Of a stretch of 42,837 nucleotides of DNA, positions 30,312 through 38,635 are shown one piece after another. The stretch covers positions 1 through 42,837 of the IMG/VR virus record IMGVR_UViG_3300046507_000065. One strand, 5' to 3'. Numbering within the stretch: the stretch's first letter is position 1; each line of letters begins with the position of its first letter. The DNA is from a virus. The notes beneath the pieces are model-generated. The model did not search any database and was not told the DNA's origin. It saw only the letters and a list, made by a program, of their open reading frames with translations. Made by a program: the position numbers and the translations under genes.

Positions 30312-31906
30312 TACTGTCCTTGTGCTGCTTGGGCTTGCGCTGCTTCGGCGTCTGCCGCTTGCTGCTGTTGATCACGCATACCGCCACCGAGTTGGTTGAC
30401 GGCGTTCGGGGCACCTGCGAGTGCAAGCTGCCTCATGTGTTCTTCCTGCTGGGCCTGCTGGAGTTCTTCGTCAGTACGAACGAGACCACCAGTGTCGATC
30501 CCGAGCGCTGCGCCACGGCGTTTAAAGTACTCGCCGGGGGATACGCGCTCCTTGACCACATCAGGCCCGAAGGTCTGCGCGGCTCCTTGCAGGAAGGTGT
30601 CGAGGTTGGTTAGATCGTTGCCACGACCGAGGGCGTCCAAGCCGGTCACGATGGACGTGCTTGAGATTTCCTTGGGCAACGGGGGTACCTTGCGTACGCT
30701 CTCCATGCGGAGGCCGTAGAGCTTGGCGACAGGCATCTGGAACTCTTCGGACAACAGCGAGTAGATGCCGCCGAGGCCTTGGTCGAGTTCGCTTGCCATG
30801 AACCGAATCTCTTCTGCGGTCACTCGCTCGCCCTGCCGTTGGACAGCGGAGTTGAGGAGGAAGCCGTAGGAGATGCGTTCAGTCAGGGCTTGGATCAGGC
30901 GCTCAGCAACACTGAAGTCAGCCGATTTCTCCATCTGGAGACAGGTGACGTGTTCCTTGGAGCCTTGAGCGAAGCCGCCGTTCTCTAGGGTGGCAAGCTT
31001 CTTGGCCGATGTGGTGGAGTTCGCCGCGATCAGCCAGATGACTTTAGCGGCCTGCATGGTGCCGTCGCGGATTGCTCCGGTCAGGGCGTTAAGTGAGGTC
31101 AGGTCCCCGACGTACTCATCCACGAAGGCGCGACCATAGTCTTCGCCGTCGATGTAGGTGAGCCGCAGCGGGAGCCACGGGTTGGCGTCTACGGGGTATT
31201 CCCCTGCGAAGTCGCCGCCGATCTGAATGTCATCAATCTCCTGCGTGACGACGTACTTGGTAGCGTCCTCGTTCAGGCTGATGCGGGTGTAGACTTCGAT
31301 CTTCGCTTCACGAGCTGATGCCTGTTCTGCGTTAGGTAGACCAGAGCGGATGTCCTGCGGGAGGGCCGTCTTGGCTATCTCTTCCTTGATCACGATGTCG
31401 AGGACGTTACCTGAGGGGTCACGCTGGACGACATAGGACGACAGCTTGAAGCCACGGGGCTTACCCTTCTTCGGGATGAAGAGGAGGTAGTTGCCGGAGA
31501 CAAGAAGCTGGCGGCATGCCTCGAAGGTGATCGGGCGGAACATGCTGGAGTTCATCTCGTTGATGACTGCACGCTCTCGTGCGGACAATGCCTTCTCGAC
31601 CTCACCACGCTTGTCGGTGGACTTGGTCAGAGCGGCGAGCGCGAGGTCGTCAATCTGGTACTTGAAGAACGGGGTGTTTACCGGGAACAGCGTTAGCTGA
31701 AGCTTGGATGCCAGATGGCGGATACCGCGAGCCCCGAGGGACTGGTTGGTGTCGTCCATCTCGGATGCGCCGGTCGTGCCTTCCTTGGGGAACAAGTATG
31801 GGACGGTCAGCTTGGCGTTGCGTTCTGCTCGCGTGATGTAGGAGTTTCGATCCTGGACCAGCGAGTTGTAAAGGGTCTTGGCTGATACTACTGCTTCGTC
31901 AGCCAT
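30311..31906 (-). CDS. Portal / head-tail connector (T7 gp8-like)
   Basis: This is a 531-residue protein; T7 gp8 has 536. Characteristic segments are YITRAERNAKLTVPYLFPKE, LGARGIRHLASKLQLTLFPV and AVQRQGERVTAEEIRFMASE. It forms the dodecameric DNA gate and packaging platform. The C-terminus is Gln/Ala-rich. The ATG overlaps the preceding stop. Confidence 0.96.
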   Translation of the reverse strand: MADEAVVSAKTLYNSLVQDRNSYITRAERNAKLTVPYLFPKEGTTGASEMDDTNQSLGARGIRHLASKLQLTLFPVNTPFFKYQIDDLALAALTKSTDKRGEVEKALSARERAVINEMNSSMFRPITFEACRQLLVSGNYLLFIPKKGKPRGFKLSSYVVQRDPSGNVLDIVIKEEIAKTALPQDIRSGLPNAEQASAREAKIEVYTRISLNEDATKYVVTQEIDDIQIGGDFAGEYPVDANPWLPLRLTYIDGEDYGRAFVDEYVGDLTSLNALTGAIRDGTMQAAKVIWLIAANSTTSAKKLATLENGGFAQGSKEHVTCLQMEKSADFSVAERLIQALTERISYGFLLNSAVQRQGERVTAEEIRFMASELDQGLGGIYSLLSEEFQMPVAKLYGLRMESVRKVPPLPKEISSTSIVTGLDALGRGNDLTNLDTFLQGAAQTFGPDVVKERVSPGEYFKRRGAALGIDTGGLVRTDEELQQAQQEEHMRQLALAGAPNAVNQLGGGMRDQQQQAADAEAAQAQAAQGQ

Positions 31907-32136
31907 TAGATCGGTACGTTAACGCCAATCTGGGGACGGTTAGCTGGACGCTGGTAGTTGTCCGGTAGCGTCAGGGACTTCTTGCCCTTGCGCATGGCAA
32001 TGGCGTTGTACAGGTCGAGTGCCGTTCCTGTAGCGCCAACCTCGTTGAGGGCCGGTGCCGAGGGGCTATCGACCGGAGGCGGCGCTGCCTGAACGGGATC
32101 AGCCTTCTGGATCTTGGGTTGCTTAGGTGGGCACAT
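31906..32136 (-). CDS. Virion protein similar to T7 gp7.3
   Basis: This is a 76-residue protein, Pro/Ala-rich, ending MRKGKKSLTLPDNYQRPANR and then IGVNVPI. T7 gp7.3, a virion tail protein, occupies the same place and ends with a comparable GKKSL...GGGINI motif. The ATG at 32136 follows AGGAAG. It is probably needed for adsorption or tail assembly. Confidence 0.7.
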   Translation of the reverse strand: MCPPKQPKIQKADPVQAAPPPVDSPSAPALNEVGATGTALDLYNAIAMRKGKKSLTLPDNYQRPANRPQIGVNVPI

Positions 32137-32308
32137 TGCTTTCTTCCTGAGTGCGCAGATGCGCCTCAAGGAACCAGACAACTTGTTGCTGGCCGTATAG
32201 GGCACCCACTGCCCTCTCTGAGAGGGTTAATAGATTTGTCGGGATCTCGTCTGGGTAGGCTTCCTTGAGGAACCTAACCAAATCTCTGGGTATGTGAGGG
32301 ATGTCCAT
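32123..32308 (-). CDS. Hypothetical protein upstream of portal genes (61 aa)
   Basis: This is a 61-residue helical protein (IPRDLVRFLKEAYPDEIPTN), the first gene after a class A promoter. Many podophages have such a small gene before the portal. The ribosome site is weak. Function unknown. Confidence 0.65.
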   Translation of the reverse strand: MDIPHIPRDLVRFLKEAYPDEIPTNLLTLSERAVGALYGQQQVVWFLEAHLRTQEESNVPT

Positions 32309-32326
32309 GAGTGATCATCAATCTTG

Positions 32327-32344
32327 CTAGTGCAGTACCTATTA
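32327..32344 (-). promoter_or_regulatory. Class A phage promoter for the structural genes
   Basis: AATAGGTACTGCACTAGC on the minus strand, 19 bases before the first morphogenesis gene. It is identical over 18 bases to copies at 10639 and 41425. Equivalent in place to T7 phi-6.5. Confidence 0.75.
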
Positions 32345-32384
32345 CATGCACCCCCGAGATTACCCCGAGGGTGGATGCTATTTG

Positions 32385-32603
32385 TCACTCAGCTTCGAGC
32401 CGAGCTAGTTCGCGTGTGGCAAAGAAGATGATCTTCTTCATGTCGTAACGCTTGGAGGTGCCGTCCTTGTCGCCGTAGCGATAGCAGGCCTTGAAGATGT
32501 TCCCGAGACCAAACTCCATCTTCTTGAACTCGATGATGTCTTGGAGGTCTTTGGCCCCTTCGGGGATCTTGTAGTAGTCGGTCGAGCCGCCGTCTGATTT
32601 CAC
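32385..32603 (-). CDS. DUF3310-type protein
   Basis: This is a 72-residue protein with the pattern DYYKIPEGAKDLQDIIEFKK, then LGNIFKACYRYGDKDG and a final helix with REL. This is the DUF3310 family, the domain found in T7 gp1.7-type nucleotide kinases and many small phage proteins. A nucleotide-related role is possible but this stand-alone form lacks anything catalytic I can identify. The GTG at 32603 overlaps the exonuclease stop; a GTG at 32621 is an alternative. Confidence 0.75.
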   Translation of the reverse strand: MKSDGGSTDYYKIPEGAKDLQDIIEFKKMEFGLGNIFKACYRYGDKDGTSKRYDMKKIIFFATRELARLEAE

Positions 32604-33349
32604 TGGGCCTGCGGCGTCCACAGGATGGGTTCCTTTCGTTCAAAGTCGTAGTCGGTGTGGTGGAGGATGCGTGCGCAGCGGGCCTGCGTCAGCGCGTAGT
32701 CTTCGTCGAAGCCCTTGCTCTCGTAGGCCGCAACAATGGCTGGCCACCATTCGGCTTCGTTCTCGATGTCGAGCTTGTCAAGGAGCTTGGCTGCGGTCTT
32801 GCCGCCGTACGTCGGGCAACCTGGGTAGCCGTCAGTAGTATCGCCGGATAGCGTCTGGCTCAGCCAGTTGTACCGAGCTTGGACCTCGGTGATCTCGTGC
32901 CAGTCCCCGCCATGGTAGAGGTTGCCGGGGATCGTCTTCAGGTCCTTGTCGGCTGAGACGATGATCTTCTCGCCTTCGATCAGTGACGGATGCGTTGCGA
33001 GGATACCCAGCGTGTCATCAGCCTCGATGCGGTCTTTGACTTTAGCGCCATGGTCTTCGATGAGCCATCGTTTAATCGCAGCAACACCAAGAGGTTTCCT
33101 GCCGCGTCCACCTTTATAGGCTGGAAAAATCTCGTGCCGGAAGGTAAGTCCGCGTGAAAGGCAAAGGACTGCATCAGTGGCTTCTAGCTCCCGTTTGAAA
33201 CTCTCGATGGTTGTCAGGAATGTGTTCTTAACTTCCTTCAGGTCGATTGAGTAGTACCACTCATCGTCTTCGCCTTCGAACTCTTTCATACCCGCAGCAC
33301 AACCAGAAACGACCAGAATGTCGGCGTCGATCAGTAGGGTGCGCTTCAC
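32600..33349 (-). CDS. 5'-3' exonuclease (T7 gp6-like)
   Basis: This is a 249-residue flap/5'-3' exonuclease. Metal-binding acidic residues lie in LLIDADIL, RIEADDTLGIL, IIVSADKDLKTIPG and LSGDTTDGYPGCPTYGGKTA, the last being the helix-hairpin DNA-binding part. It degrades host DNA, removes primers and acts in recombination. The GTG at 33349 overlaps the previous TGA (GTGA); TTG at 33352 is possible. Confidence 0.93.
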   Translation of the reverse strand: MKRTLLIDADILVVSGCAAGMKEFEGEDDEWYYSIDLKEVKNTFLTTIESFKRELEATDAVLCLSRGLTFRHEIFPAYKGGRGRKPLGVAAIKRWLIEDHGAKVKDRIEADDTLGILATHPSLIEGEKIIVSADKDLKTIPGNLYHGGDWHEITEVQARYNWLSQTLSGDTTDGYPGCPTYGGKTAAKLLDKLDIENEAEWWPAIVAAYESKGFDEDYALTQARCARILHHTDYDFERKEPILWTPQAQ

Positions 33350-33516
33350 CAAGTTTCACGCACCAGCGCCGGGATATCCGAGGCGCACTCAATGATCCCG
33401 TAGAGGGAACCGAGGAGCACTGCGGCGACGTAGATGAATGGCGTGATGCCAATGAGGGCCGCACGTCGGACGTACTTGTTCTCGATGTTGGCGATACTCT
33501 TGCGTTTGCGTCTCAT
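33346..33516 (-). CDS. Small membrane protein between polymerase and exonuclease (56 aa)
   Basis: This is a 56-residue protein with a very basic N-terminus (MRRKRKSIANIENKYVRRAA) and one transmembrane helix (about 22-41). AGGAGC lies eight bases before the ATG at 33516, and the stop overlaps the exonuclease start. It occupies the T7 5.5-5.9 position but is unlike those proteins. It might tether replication to the membrane; unproven. Confidence 0.65.
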   Translation of the reverse strand: MRRKRKSIANIENKYVRRAALIGITPFIYVAAVLLGSLYGIIECASDIPALVRETW

Positions 33517-33573
33517 GCGTAGATGCTCCTGATGCCGTAGGTGTTGGTGAGGTTCTCTTCCATTGCGGCCTCG

Positions 33574-33876
33574 TCAGCCTGTGACAACGGTGGAGGAGTG
33601 GAGGGAACGAAGGGTACGTATGGCGTCGTCGGCGTGGAGCTTGAACCACTCCGTCTTACCGAGGCGATGCGAAGCCAACAGGCGATGTACAGCCTGCTCA
33701 CCCAAGCGGCTATCAAAGACAGGTTCGGTATGGGCAAAGGAAAATCTCCTGTATGGGTCAGAGGTGTTGAAGACACGGAGCCGGTCGATTGGGCTACAGG
33801 TCTTGCCGATCTTGCAGAGGTTATTGTGGTCTGGGTGGACGAGTACGTAGAGATACTCGCCCTTAGGCTGTTTCAC
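33574..33876 (-). CDS. T5orf172/MUG113-type GIY-YIG domain protein
   Basis: This is a 100-residue protein with the pattern EYLYVLVHPDHNNLCKIGKT, then RLRVFNTSDP, a late Glu (GEQAVHRLL) and EWFKL. This matches the T5orf172/MUG113 branch of the GIY-YIG nuclease superfamily. The GTG start at 33876 abuts the DNA polymerase stop. It could be a free-standing homing-type endonuclease or a replication accessory. The ribosome site is weak. Confidence 0.8.
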   Translation of the reverse strand: MKQPKGEYLYVLVHPDHNNLCKIGKTCSPIDRLRVFNTSDPYRRFSFAHTEPVFDSRLGEQAVHRLLASHRLGKTEWFKLHADDAIRTLRSLHSSTVVTG

Positions 33877-35856
33877 TTAGTGGGTCTCTCCCCAGTTCTG
33901 GCCGATGTCGTAATTACCCTTGAGCGGGCAGCGGAAGTTGAGTGCATCCCCGGCCAGCTTGATCGCCTCTGTGGCGGTCTTACCAACCAGATCGGAGATG
34001 CCGGGGTCGCAGGAGATCTGCCATTCGTCGTGGATGTTGCCTACGAACTCGTAGTCATCACCGGGGGTTAGCCCGAGTTCCTGAAGGTTCGCGTCAAGGA
34101 TGACGAGTGCCTTCTTCATGATGATCGCCCCGGCAGATTGCAGGAGCGTGTTGAGTGCGGAGTGTGCCGAGCGGATGGGCACGTAGCGCCCGTCGAGGCC
34201 CTTGAGCTTACCAGTGCCTGCCCGAGACTTGCAGGTCTCGACCAAGTGCTTGAGAGCCGGGAAGGCCTTCATCAGCTTGTTGCGAGCAGCTTTGCCAGCA
34301 CCGGCCACCTTCGGGTCAGGACCCCTGACGCCTAGGACGGAGCCGAGGTTGAGGTCGCCGGAACCGTAGAGCATGGCGTAGATCCACGTCTTGGCGGTGT
34401 CACGGTCGCAGCCCAGCGCCTTGGCGTTGAGCGTGTGCATGTCCGTGCCGTCTTCCTTCTTCCCCTCAAGGATGGTCTTGATGTACGCACCCTTGTCCCA
34501 GTTGGCCATGTAGCCAGCGAGGCAACGCAGTTCGAGGGCGTCGGCGTCACAGCCCACGAGAACCTGGCCCTTGTCCGCAGTGAACAGAGCGCGGCACTCA
34601 TGGCCCCACTTTATCTTCCCCGAGGGGACTTGGGCCATGTTGGGTTTGCTGTGCGTCATGCGTGAGGTGACGGTGCCCATGGTGGACACGCGACCGTGGA
34701 TGCGGCCATTCCTGACAGCCTTGAGCCACGCCTCCTTGCCCTCGGATAGCATGCCTGTGAGCTTCGCTATTTCGAGGTACTCGGTGAGGAGCGGAGCCGC
34801 TGGGTACTTGAGGGTACTCAGGACCTCGTCGTCCACCTTGGGATCACCCGAGGGCGTGAAGAGCTTTGGCTCCCAGCCGTAGAGTGTCTTCAGGCGGTTG
34901 GCGATGTCGGGCCGCGAGCCGGGGTTGAATGGCTTCAGGACGACCTTGGTATAGGCCGCGCCTTCCTCGTAGTGTTCCTTGACGGGACCTACGTATGGGG
35001 CGAGTTCCTTGCCGTTCTTCCCGAAGCGCCTCTCGGTGATCGTGATGTCCAGATCAGTGCGCTTGACTGACCGGCTGATCGTCGGCGTCATCACCTTCTC
35101 GTAGCGGAACCACGGAGCGAAGAACTCGGCCAGCTTGGTCTCGATGTCGGACTGAGCCCCACGGAGTTTGCCGTAGAGTTCAGCAGCCGCCTTCTCGTCG
35201 AACGCCCAGCCGTGGGCCTCCTGCCGGGAGATGATCCGCTGGACGTCGTGTTCCAGTTGGATGCTCTCATCGGAGAAGTTCTTCTTCTGCAACTTGTGCA
35301 GGAGTGCAACGGTTACCTCAACGTCTTGCTCGCAGTAGTCCTGCATCTCCTTCGACCATGTGCCCCAGACGTAGGCCGTAAGCTCCGCGCCGGTCAGCCC
35401 GAGCGCCTTGCCTTCAGCCTTACGCATGGCACCGTAGTCGCCCTTCCAGAGACCGAGGCGGTAGCCCCAGCTTTCAAGGCCGTGCTTGCCGAAGTGCTGC
35501 CCCGGTATCCAGTCGCCTTTCTCTGCTTGCCGGAAGTCGGCGTCACGCATGTCGGGGTACATCATGCGGGACATGATGACCGTGTCGAGGATGCGCCCCT
35601 TAGGCTTGAACCACGGGTAGATCTTCTGGATCGCCGGGATGTCGAAGCCTTGGATGTTGTGGCCAGCGATGCACTCGGCGTCCATGAGCATCTTCAATCC
35701 AAACACGATGGTGTGGTAGGGATGCTCTGTCTCAGCGTCGAACGGCCAGCATGACCAGACTTCGCCGCTCTCGATGTCCTTGATGACCAGGGAGTGGACC
35801 TTGGTCATCTCGGGGATCAGGCCGTCACTCTCGATATCAAAGACGAGTGTCTGCAT
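33877..35856 (-). CDS. DNA polymerase, family A with 3'-5' exonuclease (T7 gp5-like)
   Basis: This is a 659-residue replicative polymerase; T7 gp5 has 704. The exonuclease domain has Asp7/Glu9 (VFDIESDG), Asp72 (GFDIPAI) and Asp178 (YCEQDVEVT). Polymerase motif A is VGCDADALELRCLAGYM (Asp437), motif B RDTAKTWIYAMLYGSG (from Arg485) and motif C NIHDEWQI (His609, Asp610). T7 gp5 uses host thioredoxin for processivity; whether this one does is unclear. The start overlaps the stop of a small protein carrying a clamp-binding-like motif. Confidence 0.97.
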   Translation of the reverse strand: MQTLVFDIESDGLIPEMTKVHSLVIKDIESGEVWSCWPFDAETEHPYHTIVFGLKMLMDAECIAGHNIQGFDIPAIQKIYPWFKPKGRILDTVIMSRMMYPDMRDADFRQAEKGDWIPGQHFGKHGLESWGYRLGLWKGDYGAMRKAEGKALGLTGAELTAYVWGTWSKEMQDYCEQDVEVTVALLHKLQKKNFSDESIQLEHDVQRIISRQEAHGWAFDEKAAAELYGKLRGAQSDIETKLAEFFAPWFRYEKVMTPTISRSVKRTDLDITITERRFGKNGKELAPYVGPVKEHYEEGAAYTKVVLKPFNPGSRPDIANRLKTLYGWEPKLFTPSGDPKVDDEVLSTLKYPAAPLLTEYLEIAKLTGMLSEGKEAWLKAVRNGRIHGRVSTMGTVTSRMTHSKPNMAQVPSGKIKWGHECRALFTADKGQVLVGCDADALELRCLAGYMANWDKGAYIKTILEGKKEDGTDMHTLNAKALGCDRDTAKTWIYAMLYGSGDLNLGSVLGVRGPDPKVAGAGKAARNKLMKAFPALKHLVETCKSRAGTGKLKGLDGRYVPIRSAHSALNTLLQSAGAIIMKKALVILDANLQELGLTPGDDYEFVGNIHDEWQISCDPGISDLVGKTATEAIKLAGDALNFRCPLKGNYDIGQNWGETH

Positions 35857-36116
35857 CAGATGAACAGGTCCAACTGGTCGATGTCGGAAACGAAGTCCGT
35901 CTGCTTCTTCAGGCGCAGTTCATCCTGAAGCATCTTGTCGAGCGTGAGGACTTCAGCCTGCGCGGCCTTCAGTGCCCGTTCCAGATCGCCTATCTTCATG
36001 GTCTGCATTACCAGTCCTTGAATGTCCCGCTCCAACTCCTTGACCTTGTTGTAGAACTGCCGGTTGGTTTCCTTCTCGGCGAGGATGATGTCTGCGAGTT
36101 TATCGGCTAGCTTCAT
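35856..36116 (-). CDS. Coiled-coil protein with C-terminal clamp-binding-like motif
   Basis: This is an 86-residue, mostly helical protein (heptad-like KVKELERDIQGLVMQTMK and LERALKAAQAEVLTLDKML). It ends DIDQLDLFI: QLDLF is the canonical bacterial beta-sliding-clamp-binding pentapeptide. GGAGG lies nine bases before the ATG at 36116, and the stop overlaps the DNA polymerase start. Coupling to polymerase suggests a replication role: clamp recruitment or clamp inhibition. This is inference from motif and position. Confidence 0.75.
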   Translation of the reverse strand: MKLADKLADIILAEKETNRQFYNKVKELERDIQGLVMQTMKIGDLERALKAAQAEVLTLDKMLQDELRLKKQTDFVSDIDQLDLFI

Positions 36117-36273
36117 GTGGGGTAACCTCCAGTAGGGCCTGAGCAACCGCAGCCGCCCCCTCGAAGGAGAGGACGATGGTCGCGGTGCGGAAGGACAGGG
36201 TGATGTTGTCGCCGGTACGCTTGACGCGGACGTTGGTGGCTATGGCTTCGTTCGTGTGATCATGGGTTAGAAT
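36100..36273 (-). CDS. Possible 57-aa protein with ATT start
   Basis: The 150-base gap between primase-helicase and the coiled-coil gene is filled by an open frame whose content looks like protein (NVRVKRTGDNITLSFRTATI, then a helix VAQALLEV). It has no ATG/GTG/TTG at its head. The only well-placed start is ATT at 36273, seven bases after GGAG. ATT starts are rare, so this is tentative. Confidence 0.3.
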   Translation of the reverse strand: MLTHDHTNEAIATNVRVKRTGDNITLSFRTATIVLSFEGAAAVAQALLEVTPHEASR

Positions 36274-37961
36274 GGTATGTCTCCGCTTTCATCTTCGAAG
36301 TCCGACACAGCAGGCCGGTTCGACTTCTGTGCCTTGTCGGCGTACGGATCGGAGAGCATCTCAGAGAGACGTCCCGTCTTCCGGTCGTAGGAGAGCCAGC
36401 CAGCTAGGCCAGTCTCGCCGGTCCATCGGCACTTGAGGACACGCAGGGTGGTGATGGCGTTGACCTGATAGGTCTTGCCCATGACCGTGATCTCTTCGAC
36501 AGCTTGCTGATTGCGCTCGATGCCGATGACGGTGTGGGATAGCTGCGCGATGGAGTGGGAACCGCGAAGCTGCGCGAGGGAGACTTCAGCCCCCTGCTCG
36601 TGACCCTTGTCGCCACTGGGGCGCTTCAGGTGTGTGACGAGGAAGATCGTGATGCCGCATTCGAGGGCCAAGGTGGCCAGTGCGGTCATGATGAAGTCTA
36701 TGTTTCGGCGCTCGTCTCCGTCTTCCTGACCAGACACGACGATGCTGAGATGGTCGAGGAAGATACGCTTACAACCGCATCCCTTGGCCAGATACCTAAT
36801 TTTAGCCAAGAGGTTATCGCTGCTGGTAGAACCGAAATGGTCGTACAGGAACACTCGACCACTACCAATCGTCGCTTCGTACGCACGTCGCATCTCCTCT
36901 GCACTAACGAGACTTCTGTCAAGGTGGATGGGTTTGGACAAACGAATGCCCACGAGGCCGAGGGCTGTGCGCTTGATCGGTTCCTCCAGCATCAGGATGC
37001 CGATCTTGTCTTCGGTGGTCCTGAGGATGTGATCGCCTATCTCGCGGATGACTGCGGACTTGCCCATGCCGGAACCTGAGGTCAGGGTAATGACTTCGCC
37101 GTCGCGGCCACCGAGCGTCATCTCGTTGATCTTGCTCCAAGGAAGCGTGAAGCTTTCCTCTTTGTCCTCCTCGGTCATGACGTCCCAGAGATCCACCCCG
37201 TCAACGATGCCGTCCGGTCGAAGGACCTTGGCACCCCAGAGGCAGTCGATGAGCTTCTGCACTTCTCCGTGCATGAGCATCTCGTTGGCGTCCTTACGTG
37301 GCAGGATCGCCGTCTTGCACTTCCCCGGTTCGAAGAGGCCCACGCACTTGTCGGTGGCTTCACGTCCCGGCTCGTCCATGTCGAAGCAGAGGATGACCTC
37401 GTCAAACTTCTGGAGCCATTCGAGGTTCTTCTGCAACGAAGCGTATGCGCCCTGTGCCCCGTTCGGGACGGAGACGACAGGCCACTTGTGGTTCTGCGCC
37501 TTGCTGATGGAGATGGCGTCGATCTCACCCTCGGTGATCACGATCTTCTTCCCGCCGTCACGCCAGAGGTGCATGCCGTACAGGCCTGCGTTCTTCGTGT
37601 CGCCTAGGAACTTGAAGTCCTTGTCCGCCGTGCGCACCTTCTGGGCCACGATCTGCTGTGCAGTGTTTCGGTAGTTGAAAATGCGGACATTCTCGCCGCC
37701 CATCTCGGAGCGTGTGAAGCCCCACTTGGTGGCGCTCTCAAGGTCGATCTTGCGGCTGGCCCAGTCACTGGGTTCGCCAATCGGTAGGAGGCCCTTGGCC
37801 TTGTCACGCGGTGGTGACGTTGTCGTATCTTCCATTCCTTCTCCACGTTCACGGTAGCCACAGCCAAAGCAGTGCGCATGACCGTCGCTATATCGGCCTA
37901 GGTTGTCTCTGGAGCCGCACGATGGGCACGGCTCCTTGCGGACGAACTCGCTCTCTTGCAA
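36267..37961 (-). CDS. Primase-helicase (T7 gp4-like)
   Basis: This is a 564-residue protein; T7 gp4 has 566. The zinc-binding domain has Cys12, Cys15, Cys31 and Cys34. The TOPRIM primase domain has ITEGEIDAI (Glu145) and CFDMDEPG (Asp194, Asp196). The RecA-like helicase has Walker A TSGSGMGKS (294-302) and an acidic C-terminus ending GDIPF, as in T7 where the terminal Phe contacts the polymerase. It unwinds DNA and primes the lagging strand. An internal ATG at 37835 (Met43) has GGAG five bases upstream and would give a helicase form without the zinc domain, as T7 gene 4B. Confidence 0.97.
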   Translation of the reverse strand: MQESEFVRKEPCPSCGSRDNLGRYSDGHAHCFGCGYRERGEGMEDTTTSPPRDKAKGLLPIGEPSDWASRKIDLESATKWGFTRSEMGGENVRIFNYRNTAQQIVAQKVRTADKDFKFLGDTKNAGLYGMHLWRDGGKKIVITEGEIDAISISKAQNHKWPVVSVPNGAQGAYASLQKNLEWLQKFDEVILCFDMDEPGREATDKCVGLFEPGKCKTAILPRKDANEMLMHGEVQKLIDCLWGAKVLRPDGIVDGVDLWDVMTEEDKEESFTLPWSKINEMTLGGRDGEVITLTSGSGMGKSAVIREIGDHILRTTEDKIGILMLEEPIKRTALGLVGIRLSKPIHLDRSLVSAEEMRRAYEATIGSGRVFLYDHFGSTSSDNLLAKIRYLAKGCGCKRIFLDHLSIVVSGQEDGDERRNIDFIMTALATLALECGITIFLVTHLKRPSGDKGHEQGAEVSLAQLRGSHSIAQLSHTVIGIERNQQAVEEITVMGKTYQVNAITTLRVLKCRWTGETGLAGWLSYDRKTGRLSEMLSDPYADKAQKSNRPAVSDFEDESGDIPF

Positions 37962-37964
37962 AGG

Positions 37965-38216
37965 TTAGACGTCCACCCGCACGATCACGGAGTTGTGGGT
38001 CCAGTAGTGGATCAGGGAGCCGTCGAGATGGCCCCGCTCTGGCCTAAAGGTCACCTTGTTGGAGGTGGCCCCGCCATAGTCGATATAGCCGCTATAGTCG
38101 TACATCCCCCGGTAGTAGGGATCACGCATCACATGGTAGGGACGACCGAGGCTCTCCCTGGCGTTCGGGAGCTTGCTGGCGAGTTCCTTCAGTTCGTCTA
38201 TGGTGATCGAGCGCAT
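37965..38216 (-). CDS. Hypothetical protein (83 aa)
   Basis: This is an 83-residue protein, Tyr-rich (RDPYYRGMYDYSGYIDYGGA), with a helical start. GGAG precedes the ATG. It lies between small replication-region genes and the primase-helicase. Family not recognised. Confidence 0.65.
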   Translation of the reverse strand: MRSITIDELKELASKLPNARESLGRPYHVMRDPYYRGMYDYSGYIDYGGATSNKVTFRPERGHLDGSLIHYWTHNSVIVRVDV

Positions 38217-38411
38217 TTACTCTCCGTTCAGTTCGTCGGTGAGGAAGTCGATGAGGTCTTCGGTGTAGGTGAAGGCCCCGTAGGTCGTGCCGAAGGCCCC
38301 CGGCTCCAGGCGGGTGAGTATGAGCCAGCCGCCGTTGTCTGCGGGCTTGACTTCGAAGCCGTCAGCCAGCTTCTTCGATGTGCGTGGTGGGTTCACGGGG
38401 TAGTTCCTCAT
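38217..38411 (-). CDS. Hypothetical protein (64 aa)
   Basis: This is a 64-residue protein with a short basic head and an acidic helical end (TEDLIDFLTDELNGE). The ATG overlaps the preceding TGA. Unknown function. Confidence 0.6.
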   Translation of the reverse strand: MRNYPVNPPRTSKKLADGFEVKPADNGGWLILTRLEPGAFGTTYGAFTYTEDLIDFLTDELNGE

Positions 38412-38635
38412 GCGAGCAACGCAGCCAGACGGGTGGCGATACGCGAGGCGCGGTCAGCGGCCACCATGGCGACATCCTCGGCGGCGTCGTGCTTGGCCCT
38501 CTCGACGGCGTGATAGTCGGCCAGGGCGTTCTCGTGTTTGACGACAGCGTCAAGCTGCTCAAGGGTCTTGGCGAGTGAACCAAGGGCGGCTTCGGTGGTC
38601 GGCTTGCGGAAGTTAGCGATGATGGACTTGATCAT
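38408..38635 (-). CDS. Hypothetical helical protein (75 aa)
   Basis: This is a 75-residue Ala-rich helical protein with a long amphipathic stretch (LAKTLEQLDAVVKHENALAD), probably a coiled coil. AAAGG precedes the ATG at 38635. The longer open frame to 38716 lies within endonuclease I and is rejected. It resembles the small coiled-coil proteins that T7 relatives keep here, but I cannot name it. Confidence 0.65.
   Translation of the reverse strand: MIKSIIANFRKPTTEAALGSLAKTLEQLDAVVKHENALADYHAVERAKHDAAEDVAMVAADRASRIATRLAALLA

Noticed and set aside
33513-33776. Minus-strand open frame of 87 codons over the GIY-YIG gene
   Set aside because: Most of it is another frame of that gene. Only the last 16 codons (from an ATG with GAGG nearby) could be a peptide, too little to support.
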